From Alkaliphilus pronyensis (lineage in GTDB: Bacteria > Bacillota > Clostridia > Peptostreptococcales > Natronincolaceae): a DNA stretch of 57,908 bases. Position numbers and translations under genes: made by a program. Below, in pieces: positions 26,225 to 34,818 of the stretch (its first letter is position 1; each line of letters begins with the position of its first letter). The notes under the pieces are model-generated. The model was given only the letters and a program-made list of their open reading frames with translations. It did no database searches and was not told the DNA's origin. The DNA lies in contig NZ_WBZC01000040.1 of assembly GCF_009017275.1 (NCBI RefSeq), forward strand, positions 1 through 57,908, given 5' to 3'.

Positions 26225-27301
26225 ATGGCAGTGATTGAGGGCTTTAAAAATGTTTTAAACTATTCTACCTGCAACGAAGATTCCCTAACTGAAATTAAAG
26301 CATTAGATATTAGTAAAAGTGATAATGTGCTGTGTATAACAGGGTCAGGAGGGAGAGTATTGAATTTACTAACACAGGCTCCCCAAAAGATTGTTGCTAT
26401 AGACTTTAACCCGATACAAAATTGGTTACTTGAGTTGAAAATAGCCGCTATAAAAAACTTAAGCTATTATGACTACAGAAGATTTATAGGGCTAGACAGT
26501 TGTAGTGAGAGGAAAGAGATTTTCTATAGCTTAAGAAATGATTTATCAAAGGATTCCTATAGTTATTGGGAAAAAAATATAAGAATAGTTTCACGAGGGG
26601 TAATATACCAGGGTCATTTCGAGAAAAAATGCAAGTTTTTTTCCGATTTGCTAAAGGAGGCTATGGGAGACAAGGTAGATAAAATATTGAGCTTTGACGA
26701 TTTAGATGCACAAAAAGAGTTTTATAAGAAGCAGTGGGACAATTCATTATGGCAAAACAACATAAATTTTAGTGTTACTAAAGCAATTGATCCAGCCTTT
26801 TACTTGTATGTAAATGAAGAATACAACTTCGCAGAGTACTTATTTAACATTTTAGATAAGGGATTAAAAAGGCATTTGGCAAAGGAAAATCATTTCTTGT
26901 GTTTACTATTAGATGGTAGCTATAGTAGGGCCACTAAACTCCCCCTGTATCTACAAAGAGAAAGCTTTCAATTAATGAAAAGCAATTTATGGCGGGTAGA
27001 AATCATAACAGAAAATGTAGTTAATTACTTAAAGGGTTGTGGTGAGAATTACTTCAACAAATTTTCTTTATCGGATGTTACAGGTTATTTAAGTGATGAT
27101 AATAGCAATTCACTATATAAATATTTAATAAACTCTGCAGCTGATAACAGTAGGCTTTGTGGTCGTAGCCTGTTGGCGAAAAGAGAAATCCCTCTTGAGT
27201 ATAGTAAAAATATAAAAAGAGATAATGAAATTGAAGAACAGTTAGAAAAGCTTGATTTAACAATTGCCTACAAGGTATTAGTGGCAGATATTTCAATGTG
27301 A
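26225..27301 (+). CDS. DUF3419/BtaA-like 3-amino-3-carboxypropyl transferase, paralog 1
   Basis: The 358-residue protein belongs to DUF3419, the family of BtaA. BtaA transfers the 3-amino-3-carboxypropyl group of SAM to diacylglycerol in betaine-lipid synthesis. It shows NYSTCNEDSLTEIKAL, the SAM-binding VLCITGSGGRVLNLL and IVAIDFNPIQNWLLELKIAA, then ENHFLCLLLDGSYSRATKLPLY. All three cluster paralogs keep these motifs. It starts after ggaggtgg. The acceptor here is unknown and could be a hydroxyl or amine on the acyl chain, a lipid or the peptide. Confidence 0.8.
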   Translation: MAVIEGFKNVLNYSTCNEDSLTEIKALDISKSDNVLCITGSGGRVLNLLTQAPQKIVAIDFNPIQNWLLELKIAAIKNLSYYDYRRFIGLDSCSERKEIFYSLRNDLSKDSYSYWEKNIRIVSRGVIYQGHFEKKCKFFSDLLKEAMGDKVDKILSFDDLDAQKEFYKKQWDNSLWQNNINFSVTKAIDPAFYLYVNEEYNFAEYLFNILDKGLKRHLAKENHFLCLLLDGSYSRATKLPLYLQRESFQLMKSNLWRVEIITENVVNYLKGCGENYFNKFSLSDVTGYLSDDNSNSLYKYLINSAADNSRLCGRSLLAKREIPLEYSKNIKRDNEIEEQLEKLDLTIAYKVLVADISM

Positions 27302-27316
27302 AAGGAATGATAAACA

Positions 27317-27487
27317 GTGAAAAAAGAAATGATTAACTTCCTTCTTTTCCTATCATTGATATATAGTATTATATTTATTTATGTTATTTTATTACCGTTT
27401 AAAAAAATAGATGATCTATTTAAAACTAATTTTGGTAATAGGTTAATAGATAAACTATTATGGTATTCTAGTAAATCTCCATTTTAA
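27317..27487 (+). CDS. small single-helix membrane protein
   Basis: A 56-residue ORF begins at GTG 27317 (MKKEMINFLLFLSLIYSIIF...) with one hydrophobic helix (about 6-26) and a basic, aromatic tail (RLIDKLLWYSSKSPF). It has a modest aagga site and fits tightly between the first DUF3419 gene and the PSD-like gene. It is unknown to me. The next protein also starts with a membrane helix, so this may be an anchor or partner. Confidence 0.6.
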   Translation: MKKEMINFLLFLSLIYSIIFIYVILLPFKKIDDLFKTNFGNRLIDKLLWYSSKSPF

Positions 27488-27499
27488 AGGAGGGATGGT

Positions 27500-28201
27500 A
27501 TGTCATATTTGAAGATATTTGTGTATTTATTTATATTAATTAATCTCATTTTATTATTGGTTTATATATTCTGGCGAGGGTTTTACTTTTTTAGAAATCC
27601 TCCTAGAAAAATACCAGCAGATAACAGCACAATAGTGTCACCAGCTGATGGGAAAATAGTCTATGTGAAGGAAGTAAAAAAAGGAATGTGTCCAATTTCA
27701 ATAAAAAACCATAAGGAAATACCCTTGACAAAATATACTAAGTTTAATTGCTTAGAAAATAAGGATTATTATCTTGTTGGAATTTATATGTCAGTAGTTG
27801 ATGTACATTATAATCGTGCACCAATAGCTGGAAAAGTAAAGCATCAGGATTACCTGCCTGGCTTTAATGTATCTATGTTTAGCACAATGGTGAATATCCT
27901 GTTAAATAGAAGACCCTATGAAAGAATGGGTCAGTATTTACTACAGAATGGGAGAAATCTTCTTTGGATAGAGGGGATGGATATATCTATTGGTGTTGTC
28001 CAAATAGCAGATATATGGATAAGCAAGATAAAGAGCTTTGTAGAGGAAGGAAAACAGTTAAATAAGGGTGAGGTATTGGGGCTGATTAGGATGGGATCAC
28101 AGGTTGATATTCTTCTACCAGCTGATGAAGTTTCATTAAACTGCGGCGTAGGAGAAAGAGTAAAGGCTGGAGAATCGGTTTTGGCATATAAAAAGCCTTA
28201 A
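27500..28201 (+). CDS. phosphatidylserine decarboxylase family protein
   Basis: The 233-residue protein has an N-terminal membrane helix (about 5-26), IVSPADGKIVYV, MSVVDVHYNRAPIAGKV and the self-cleavage site RMGSQVDILLP (G199-S200), where the pyruvoyl cofactor of PSD enzymes arises. The short length matches the Archaea/Clostridia-type PSD. PSD removes the carboxyl of phosphatidylserine. Sitting between aminocarboxypropyl transferases, it may instead decarboxylate the transferred group to an aminopropyl group. A housekeeping role is less likely here but not excluded. Confidence 0.85.
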   Translation: MSYLKIFVYLFILINLILLLVYIFWRGFYFFRNPPRKIPADNSTIVSPADGKIVYVKEVKKGMCPISIKNHKEIPLTKYTKFNCLENKDYYLVGIYMSVVDVHYNRAPIAGKVKHQDYLPGFNVSMFSTMVNILLNRRPYERMGQYLLQNGRNLLWIEGMDISIGVVQIADIWISKIKSFVEEGKQLNKGEVLGLIRMGSQVDILLPADEVSLNCGVGERVKAGESVLAYKKP

Positions 28202-28251
28202 AGCAGGTGAAATAGCATATTGTAAAAATCTCTAATGGGAAGGGGATATAC

Positions 28252-29334
28252 TTGAATAATTATAATACAAGCATGAACTACTCAACCTGTAATGAAGATT
28301 CACTTACTGAAATAAAGGCATTAAAAATAAGTAATAGAGATGTAGTTATTTGCATAACTGGCTCAGGAGGAAGAGTACTGAATTTACTAACTGAGAACCC
28401 TAAAAAAATAATAGCTATTGATATTAACCCAGTACAAAACTGGCTGCTTCAGCTGAAAATTGCTGCAATAAAAAATTTTAGCTATCAAGAGTATAGTAGG
28501 TTTTTAGGTATTACAGAGGAAAAGAATCGATTAGACCTTTTTGATAAGCTAAAGCATGATTTATCCCAAGAAGGCCTTTTATATTGGCAGACTAATAAGA
28601 GATATATTAACAAAGGAGTTTTGTATCAAGGAAAATTAGAAAAAAATGCTAGGTACTTTAGTGACATTCTAAAAGAATCTATGGGAAGTAAAATTGACAA
28701 GCTATTTACCTTTAGCAATTTAAAGGAGCAAATAAAATACTATGAGGAAAACTGGGTAAATGATAGAAATTGGCATAGGCTAGTTGATAGCTATTCCTCC
28801 ACCATAAGAAAAGGTGATGCTACTTATAACCTGTATGTTGATGCTACCTATGATTTTAAAGACTTTTTGTTAAGGGTATTTGATAAGGCCTTTAGGTCAC
28901 ATTTAATTAGGGAAAATCATTTTTTAGGATTAATCATTGATGGAAGCTATAAAAGAGTTACAAAGCTACCCTTATGCTTAAGGGAAGAAAATTTTCAGCT
29001 TTTAAAAAAAGCTATAGATAAAGTAGAAATAATAACCAGCGATTTAGTTGATTATCTTAAGACTTGTAATCATGAAATAGATAGATTTTCAATTTCGGAT
29101 ATAGGTGGTTATTTAAGCAGCAGTGAATATGAGAATTTATATAGGTTTATGATAAAGGCTTCAAGGAAAAATGCTAGGCTTTGTGGACGCAATATAATAG
29201 CAGAAAGAAGTATTCCTAATAAATTTTCATCAATGATAATAAGAGAAGAGGCAATGGAGAAACAGCTAAAGGCTGAGGATTTATCCTTTGAATATGAAAT
29301 AATAGTAGGTTCATTTAAAGCAAAATCGGAATAG
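28252..29334 (+). CDS. DUF3419/BtaA-like 3-amino-3-carboxypropyl transferase, paralog 2
   Basis: The 360-residue protein aligns with paralog 1 throughout: NYSTCNEDSLTEIKAL, VVICITGSGGRVLNLL, IIAIDINPVQNWLLQLKIAA, NKGVLYQGKLEK and ENHFLGLIIDGSYKRVTKLPL. It begins at TTG 28252 after aagggga. Duplication within one operon suggests successive transfers, or transfers to different acceptors, rather than redundancy. Confidence 0.8.
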   Translation: MNNYNTSMNYSTCNEDSLTEIKALKISNRDVVICITGSGGRVLNLLTENPKKIIAIDINPVQNWLLQLKIAAIKNFSYQEYSRFLGITEEKNRLDLFDKLKHDLSQEGLLYWQTNKRYINKGVLYQGKLEKNARYFSDILKESMGSKIDKLFTFSNLKEQIKYYEENWVNDRNWHRLVDSYSSTIRKGDATYNLYVDATYDFKDFLLRVFDKAFRSHLIRENHFLGLIIDGSYKRVTKLPLCLREENFQLLKKAIDKVEIITSDLVDYLKTCNHEIDRFSISDIGGYLSSSEYENLYRFMIKASRKNARLCGRNIIAERSIPNKFSSMIIREEAMEKQLKAEDLSFEYEIIVGSFKAKSE

Positions 29335-29365
29335 CCCTTTAAATTCAATTAAGAGGAGGTGAAGT

Positions 29366-30451
29366 ATGGAGCATATAATGGAATATAAAGGTAATTTAAA
29401 TTATACAACCTGTAATGAAGATTCCTTAACAGAAATTCAGGCTTTAAAGGTTAAAGCTAAAGATACTATATTATGCTTAACTGGCTCTGGAGGTCCTGTA
29501 TTAAACTTGCTAACGGAAAATCCACAAAAGATTATTGCTATAGATTTTAATCCCATACAGAATTGGTTACTTGAGCTTAAAATGGTGGCTATAAAGAATT
29601 TAGAATATAAGGATTTTATTAGATTTATAGGCTTAAAGAAAAGTAAAAACCGCTTAGAGATATTCAACAGCTTTGTCGGTGAGCTATCAGCAGAATCAAG
29701 ATATTACTGGCAAAAAAATAGTAAATTCATCAATAAGGGAGTTTTATATCAAGGGACATTAGAAAAATACTACAAATATGTTAGTGATATTTTAAAGCTC
29801 ACTATGGAGGAGAAGGTAAATAAAATCCTTTCATTTACTAGTTTAGAAGAGCAAAGCCATTATTATCAACACCATTGGAAAACTGATCCCAACTGGAGAG
29901 AGCTTTTAACCAGCTCAAGCCCATTTTATTTTAACAATAAAACATTGGAGCCAGCCTATGATTATTTAGGAGAGGGCTATAACTTTGAAAAGTTTTGCTC
30001 TGATATGGTTGATAGAGGCTTTATGACCCATTTAGTTCGGGAAAATCATTTACTGTGCTTGAGTATAGATGGTAGCTATGATAGAGCTGAAAAACTACCA
30101 TTATGGCTACAGGAGGAAAACTATAATATTATAAGGAGTAATTTGCATAAGGTAGAAATTGAAACCGACGATATAGTTTCCTTTCTGATGAAGACCGATA
30201 AAAAGTTTGATAAATATGCTATCTCAAACGTTACCGATTACTTAAATGAAGATAAATTTAATATGCTGTTCCAATACATTATAAATTCCTCAAAAGAAAA
30301 CAGTAGGCTCTGTGCCAGATATATTGTACCAAGACAAATAGCAAAAAAAATAGCACCCTATATAAAAAGAGAGTTAGAGCTAGAAGAGCAGCTGGAAAAA
30401 AGAGATTTGGCTCTGGAATACAAACTGATAGTAGCTGCTATTGATAAGTAA
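29366..30451 (+). CDS. DUF3419/BtaA-like 3-amino-3-carboxypropyl transferase, paralog 3
   Basis: The 361-residue third paralog keeps NYTTCNEDSLTEIQAL, ILCLTGSGGPVLNLL (Pro replaces the Arg of paralogs 1 and 2), AIDFNPIQNWLLELKMVA and ENHLLCLSIDGSYDRAEKLPLW. The Arg-to-Pro change next to the SAM loop and the altered RATK segment suggest a different acceptor. It follows aggaggtg by six bases. Confidence 0.8.
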   Translation: MEHIMEYKGNLNYTTCNEDSLTEIQALKVKAKDTILCLTGSGGPVLNLLTENPQKIIAIDFNPIQNWLLELKMVAIKNLEYKDFIRFIGLKKSKNRLEIFNSFVGELSAESRYYWQKNSKFINKGVLYQGTLEKYYKYVSDILKLTMEEKVNKILSFTSLEEQSHYYQHHWKTDPNWRELLTSSSPFYFNNKTLEPAYDYLGEGYNFEKFCSDMVDRGFMTHLVRENHLLCLSIDGSYDRAEKLPLWLQEENYNIIRSNLHKVEIETDDIVSFLMKTDKKFDKYAISNVTDYLNEDKFNMLFQYIINSSKENSRLCARYIVPRQIAKKIAPYIKRELELEEQLEKRDLALEYKLIVAAIDK

Positions 30452-30509
30452 TTATTTAGTATGGTAAATCAAAAGAAAAGCTGTGAACTAATGATATGGA
30501 GGGATATAA

Positions 30510-30719
30510 ATGTGTGAGATTTATGAAAAATACAAAGACAAAAGGGTTGTTTTAACTACATGTCACAATGTGAATTTTGCTGGTGTAATTGTAGAAGAAG
30601 CAAACATAAAGGAAAGAGAAGGTGTTATTCTTGAGCTAGATGCTAAAACTGGCTTTTCTATCTACTGCCCTATCACAGCCATAAAGGAGATTTTAGAGGT
30701 TCCTCTATCTATGGAATAA
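30510..30719 (+). CDS. small beta-rich protein of unknown function
   Basis: The 69-residue protein (MCEIYEKYKDKRVVLTTC...) is predicted to be mainly beta strands, with VVLTTCHNVNFAGVIVEEANI and GVILELDAKTGFSIYCPITAIKEIL. It is somewhat like Sm/SH3-type small barrels. I do not recognise it. It has a clear ribosome site (ggaggg) and sits between the last DUF3419 gene and the exporter ATPase. A scaffold or immunity role is possible. Confidence 0.65.
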   Translation: MCEIYEKYKDKRVVLTTCHNVNFAGVIVEEANIKEREGVILELDAKTGFSIYCPITAIKEILEVPLSME

Positions 30720-30767
30720 GAAAACCTAGCTCTACTTATTTTACCTTGAAGAAGGGAGTGGATAAAA

Positions 30768-31700
30768 TTGGTGATTAAAGTTGAAGGCCTTGTTAAGAAA
30801 TACGGCGATTTAGTAGCAGTTAATGACTTGAATTTACAAGTAAATCAAGGGGAGGTATTTGGGTTATTAGGGCCTAATGGCTCTGGAAAGACAACTACCA
30901 TAAACTGCATTCTATCACTTTTAAGCTATAGCAAGGGTGAAATACAGGTTTTTGGAAAGCCTATGGCTCCCGATGCCTATGATATAAAAAGAAACATTGG
31001 GGTTATAATGCAAAACATTGCAGTTTTCGATGAGTTAACGGTATTAGAAAATATTGATTATTTTTGTGGCTTGTATATTAACGATAAAAGAAAAAGAAGG
31101 AATCTGGTTGAGGAAGCCATTGAATTCGTTGGGTTAAGGGATTATAAAAAATTTGTTCCCAAGGAGCTATCCGGTGGCTTGTTAAGAAGATTAAATATTG
31201 CCTGTGGTATTGCCCATAAACCAAAGCTAATAATTCTTGATGAACCAACTGTGGCGGTTGATCCTCAAAGTAGGAATAATATCCTTGAGGGCATCTTAAA
31301 GCTCAATAGAGATGGGGCAACCATAATATATACCTCCCATTATATGGAGGAGGTTGAGCAAATTTGTAGCAGGATATGTATATTAGATAAGGGCAGCATC
31401 ATTGCTTCTGGAAGCAAGGAAGAGCTAAAGTCCATGATTGATATGGGAGAAAAGGTTAGTATGGAGGTTTTTGATTTCAAAGAACAGCTGCTAAGGGATA
31501 TGAAAAAAATACCAAATATCCAATCCATTGATTATAAAGGAGGAAGGATTACTGTAAAATTCAGTAAGGCTTCAAACAACTTAATTTACCTGCTGGATTA
31601 TCTAAAGGAGAAGAACATTAAATTTGGTAAATTTTATTCAGAGCTCCCCACATTAAATGATGTTTTTTTAGAGCTTACTGGAAAAGAGCTAAGGGATTAA
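30768..31700 (+). CDS. ABC-2 type exporter ATP-binding protein
   Basis: The roughly 310-residue ATPase shows Walker A GPNGSGKTT, VIMQNIAVFDELTVLENIDY, signature ELSGGLLRRLNIA, Walker B KLIILDEPTVAVDP and switch HYMEEVEQI. A C-terminal domain (about 230-310) is typical of DrrA/NodI-type exporters. The start is TTG 30768 or GTG 30771 after gaaggga. With the two permeases that follow, it should export the cluster product or a lipid intermediate. Confidence 0.9.
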   Translation: MVIKVEGLVKKYGDLVAVNDLNLQVNQGEVFGLLGPNGSGKTTTINCILSLLSYSKGEIQVFGKPMAPDAYDIKRNIGVIMQNIAVFDELTVLENIDYFCGLYINDKRKRRNLVEEAIEFVGLRDYKKFVPKELSGGLLRRLNIACGIAHKPKLIILDEPTVAVDPQSRNNILEGILKLNRDGATIIYTSHYMEEVEQICSRICILDKGSIIASGSKEELKSMIDMGEKVSMEVFDFKEQLLRDMKKIPNIQSIDYKGGRITVKFSKASNNLIYLLDYLKEKNIKFGKFYSELPTLNDVFLELTGKELRD

Positions 31701-31715
31701 AGGGGAGGTACCAAA

Positions 31716-32861
31716 ATGTTTTTTCATATTTTTAAATATAGATTAAAATCCTTAAGTAGAAATAAAGCAGGCATATTTTGGGCATTTATGCTACCAATTC
31801 TACTTGCCACATTGTTTAATTTTACGTTGGTCAATATCCTTAGCCCAGATAAGCACATAGATGTAAAAGTAGCAGTTGTAGATAATGAGGAATTTCATAA
31901 TAACCAGGGCTTTAAAAGCTTTATTTATTCTTTGGGGGGATCAAATGAAGCAGAAGGCAACTCAATTTTCAATATAAGCATAACACCATTACAGAAAGCA
32001 GAAGAAATGCTGGAGAATGATGAGATTGATGGATATGTAAAAGTAGCTGAAGATATTAAGCTTATAGTTAATGACTCTGGCTTAAATCAAAGCATTATAA
32101 AGGCTGTTTTAGAGGATTATATTCAAATACAATCAACTGTTGAAACCATAGCAGTCCAAAACCCCTCAGCTATAGATGAAGGCCTTATAGAGAGCCTAGC
32201 AAATAATGTAGATTATCTTAAGGATAGGTCTTTAAACGAGGCAAATTCAGACTCTGTAGTACTAATGTTTTATTCACTAATAGCAATGTCCTGTATGTAT
32301 GGTGCCTATTGGGGCTTAGCTGTCATAAATAACAGTCAAGCAGATTTATCAGCTGTAGGGGCAAGGCTAAATCTATCCCCTATACATAAGTTTAAGGTCT
32401 TCATTGCCGACACATTTGCTGCATGGCTAGTACAGTTCATTTTTGCATTATTACAGCTATTATACTACACATTTGCTTTGGGGGTAGACTTTGGATATCA
32501 AGTTGTATTTATTATATTTACAATGCTTATTGGAAGTATTATGGGTATTACCTTTGGCACCTTTATAGGAGCTATTGTGAAGAAAAGTGAGGACATAAAA
32601 ATTGCTATTTTAGCTTCATTAATATCTGTTGGCTATGTTTTGACAGTATCAGCCGAAGTGAAGTATGCAGTTATGACTAGGCTACCAGTATTAGGATACA
32701 TTAATCCTATAAATCTTATAAATGATGCCCTATTCAGCCTATATTACTTTGAGGGTTATTCACGGTTTTTTATCAACATTTCTATTATGCTTCTCTTTAC
32801 AGTTATATTTAGTGGAGGTACATATTTAATCGTAAGGAGGGTTAGATATGTCAATATTTAA
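31716..32861 (+). CDS. ABC-2 type exporter permease 1
   Basis: The 381-residue permease has an N-terminal helix (about 18-38), an extracytoplasmic domain (about 45-185; IDVKVAVVDNEEFHNN) and five or six C-terminal helices. This YhgE/NatB-like layout suits export of lipids or lipopeptides. It overlaps permease 2 by 14 bases, pointing to translational coupling and a heterodimer. Confidence 0.86.
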   Translation: MFFHIFKYRLKSLSRNKAGIFWAFMLPILLATLFNFTLVNILSPDKHIDVKVAVVDNEEFHNNQGFKSFIYSLGGSNEAEGNSIFNISITPLQKAEEMLENDEIDGYVKVAEDIKLIVNDSGLNQSIIKAVLEDYIQIQSTVETIAVQNPSAIDEGLIESLANNVDYLKDRSLNEANSDSVVLMFYSLIAMSCMYGAYWGLAVINNSQADLSAVGARLNLSPIHKFKVFIADTFAAWLVQFIFALLQLLYYTFALGVDFGYQVVFIIFTMLIGSIMGITFGTFIGAIVKKSEDIKIAILASLISVGYVLTVSAEVKYAVMTRLPVLGYINPINLINDALFSLYYFEGYSRFFINISIMLLFTVIFSGGTYLIVRRVRYVNI

Positions 32862-34035
32862 AGGATATTTTAAAATAATGAAAAGTAACCTACCGGTATT
32901 GATAATGTTTATGGTTGTGTTTCTGAGTTTATCGGTTTTTTATAGCTATATAGGTACTAGAAGCCAAAATGCTTCCTTTGAAGCAGTTAAAACAAAGCTG
33001 GCCTTCATAAGCTATGATACAGAGAAAAATGGTGAAAACACTGTACTAGTTGATGGTTTGAAGAATTATATATCACAATACTCAGAAATAATACCAGTGG
33101 AGGATGATCCTGAAAAGCTTCAAGAATCTCTCTTTTTCAAAAAGGTTGATTCAATAATAAGAATACCAAAAGGCTTTACAGAAGCCTATCTCGAAGGAGA
33201 AAATCCATCTATAGAAGTAATGTCGATACCAGACTCAGCAAATGCACAATATGCAAAAATGTATATAGATAGGTATTTAAATAGAGGACGCTTATATATA
33301 GCCCATATGGAAGAGGTTAGTTCTGCCGATATAGTAAGTTATTTAAAAAATGATCTTTCAAAAAACGTTACTGTTGAGGTTGAAAATAGTGGCTTTGTCT
33401 TTAATGATGGGGATAATATGGCATCCCATTACAATTTAATGGCCTTTTATCTTCTTTATGTTTTGATGATAGGGGTAGGGATAACCATGCTGGCCTTTAA
33501 TAAGCCCGAACTAGTTAAAAGAAACAAGTGCTCACCAATTTCCGACACCAATAGTAATCTTCAGCTACTATTAGGGAACTTAACCTTTGCAGTGCTTTGT
33601 TGGGTATTGGGGATTTTATCTAGCTTTGCTTTATATGGTGGAAAAATGGCTACCATAAATGGGCTTCTTTATGGAATAAACTCATTTGTACTAACCTTAA
33701 CAGCACTTTCTATAAGCTTTTTAGTTGCCAGCAACATAAAAAGTAAAGAAACCTTTCAGGGTATAGCTACTATTTTAGTGATTTTAATGTCCTCATTAAC
33801 TGGAGTTTTTACACCCCAAGAAATGCTTGGGACTAGCATTTTAAAAATTGCTAGATTTATGCCGACCTATTGGTTTGTAAAGGCAAATGACCAAATACAG
33901 TCTGTTTCAGTCATTACTATTGATGGTTTAATGCCTATTTTTCAACAGATGCTAATGGTTTTATCCTTTGGAATAGCAGCACTGGTTGTAACGATGCTAA
34001 TATCTAAAATAAAAGAATCCCTATTACTAGAGTAG
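32848..34035 (+). CDS. ABC-2 type exporter permease 2
   Basis: The 395-residue permease has the same architecture as permease 1: one N-terminal helix, an external domain (about 40-190; KLAFISYDTEKNGENT, EDDPEKLQESLFFKKVDSIIRIPKGF) and a C-terminal helix bundle including FQGIATILVILMSSLTGVF. It completes the three-gene exporter directly before the peptide genes. Confidence 0.86.
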   Translation: MSIFKGYFKIMKSNLPVLIMFMVVFLSLSVFYSYIGTRSQNASFEAVKTKLAFISYDTEKNGENTVLVDGLKNYISQYSEIIPVEDDPEKLQESLFFKKVDSIIRIPKGFTEAYLEGENPSIEVMSIPDSANAQYAKMYIDRYLNRGRLYIAHMEEVSSADIVSYLKNDLSKNVTVEVENSGFVFNDGDNMASHYNLMAFYLLYVLMIGVGITMLAFNKPELVKRNKCSPISDTNSNLQLLLGNLTFAVLCWVLGILSSFALYGGKMATINGLLYGINSFVLTLTALSISFLVASNIKSKETFQGIATILVILMSSLTGVFTPQEMLGTSILKIARFMPTYWFVKANDQIQSVSVITIDGLMPIFQQMLMVLSFGIAALVVTMLISKIKESLLLE

Positions 34036-34076
34036 CTATTATGCTCACTATGTCTGTAGCTATAAACGGATTTTAG

Positions 34077-34101
34077 TAATCTATTAAACAATAATAGATT
34101 A
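34077..34101 (+). promoter_or_regulatory. stem-loop upstream of precursor gene 1
   Basis: TAATCTATTA and TAATAGATTA form a perfect 10-bp stem with loop aacaa, 26 bases upstream of the start codon. In copy 2 (34605-34630) the stem is identical but the loop is aattta, so the stem is conserved while the loop drifts. It may be an operator or an RNA leader element. Confidence 0.55.
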
Positions 34102-34127
34102 AATTAATTAAGAAAGGAGGTGAAGAT

Positions 34128-34304
34128 ATGAAGGGTATATACATCTCTCCTAGGTCTATCTCTATTGAAAGCGCCAATGGCATGAGCACAAGTGTAGGGG
34201 CTGAGGCACCTGGAAAGACAATTACAACAGCGGCTGTAACAGGTGTTTCAACTGGAGCTTCTACAGCTGTTGCAACAGCAGCAGTTGGAGTTCAACCCTA
34301 TTAG
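34128..34304 (+). CDS. putative RiPP precursor peptide 1
   Basis: The 58-residue peptide begins MKGIYISPRSISIES and continues NGMSTSVGAEAPGK. It ends in a stretch made almost only of Ala, Thr, Val, Gly and Ser (…TGASTAVATAAVGVQPY). There is no Cys, so lanthionine or sactionine chemistry is excluded. Aliphatic and Thr side chains and the single lysine after the leader (K30) are candidate sites for radical C-modification or acylation. A strong ggagg precedes ATG 34128. It sits immediately before a B12-type radical SAM gene and two PqqD-domain genes, the usual setting of a RiPP precursor. Confidence 0.82.
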   Translation: MKGIYISPRSISIESANGMSTSVGAEAPGKTITTAAVTGVSTGASTAVATAAVGVQPY

Positions 34305-34352
34305 CTGAGGCATTTGGTAAAGCTGGTACAACAGCAGTAGTTGGATGACAGA

Positions 34353-34433
34353 CTAATTGGTACCACCTTTAGGAATATCCTAAAATTAAGATGCCCATGG
34401 GAATCATATACCTAAAGGTGGTAAACCAATTAA
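34353..34433 (+). ncRNA. structured hairpin downstream of precursor 1
   Basis: ctaattgg-taccacctttagg pairs with cctaaaggtggta-aaccaatt, giving a 13-bp perfect stem extended across a small bulge, with an internal loop carrying cccatggg. No U-run follows, so it is not a simple terminator. Copy 2 keeps the structure through paired changes. It may stabilise or attenuate the precursor transcript. Confidence 0.65.
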
Positions 34434-34604
34434 AGCTTTTGAAGCTAAATTATATCTACTTTATATATATGTATTACCTAAACAAAATTGTAACACATTT
34501 ATTGCTATTATTTATAATTAAGATTAAATATATACAGCTACATAGTATTTTTTAATAGACCTATAAAACAATTATACAATGGTTTGCCACACAAGAGAAT
34601 TTAG

Positions 34605-34630
34605 TAATCTATTAAATTTATAATAGATTA
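34605..34630 (+). promoter_or_regulatory. stem-loop upstream of precursor gene 2
   Basis: The same 10-bp stem as at 34077-34101 is present with a different loop, 26 bases before the second precursor start codon. Confidence 0.55.
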
Positions 34631-34656
34631 AATAAACTAAGGAAGGGGGTGAAGAT

Positions 34657-34818
34657 ATGAAGGGGATATACATTTCTCCAAGATCCATCTCTATTCAAAG
34701 CACTAACGGAATGAGCACAAGTGTAGGAGCTGAAGCACATGGTAAGCCTGTAGCATCAGCAGTAGCAACTGGGGCTTCTACAGCCGTTGCAACAGCTGTA
34801 GTTGGATCGCAGGTGTAG
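34657..34818 (+). CDS. putative RiPP precursor peptide 2
   Basis: The 53-residue peptide MKGIYISPRSISIQSTNGMS… shares its first 30 residues with precursor 1 except at a few positions (E/Q, A/T, P/H), including the terminal VGAEAHGK. The core is PVASAVATGASTAVATAVVGSQV. It is shorter than copy 1 by an internal gap, but TGASTAVATA is common to both. No Cys is present. An aagggggtg ribosome site precedes ATG 34657. Two slightly different precursors suggest a two-component or variant product. Confidence 0.82.
   Translation: MKGIYISPRSISIQSTNGMSTSVGAEAHGKPVASAVATGASTAVATAVVGSQV

Noticed and set aside
34353-34433. Ordinary rho-independent terminator after precursor 1
   Set aside because: The stem is long and strong but no U-run follows, and the fold is preserved by paired changes in the second copy.
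34128-34818. Lanthipeptide, sactipeptide or thiopeptide assignment for the precursors
   Set aside because: Neither peptide has any cysteine and no LanB/LanC/LanM or YcaO gene is present.
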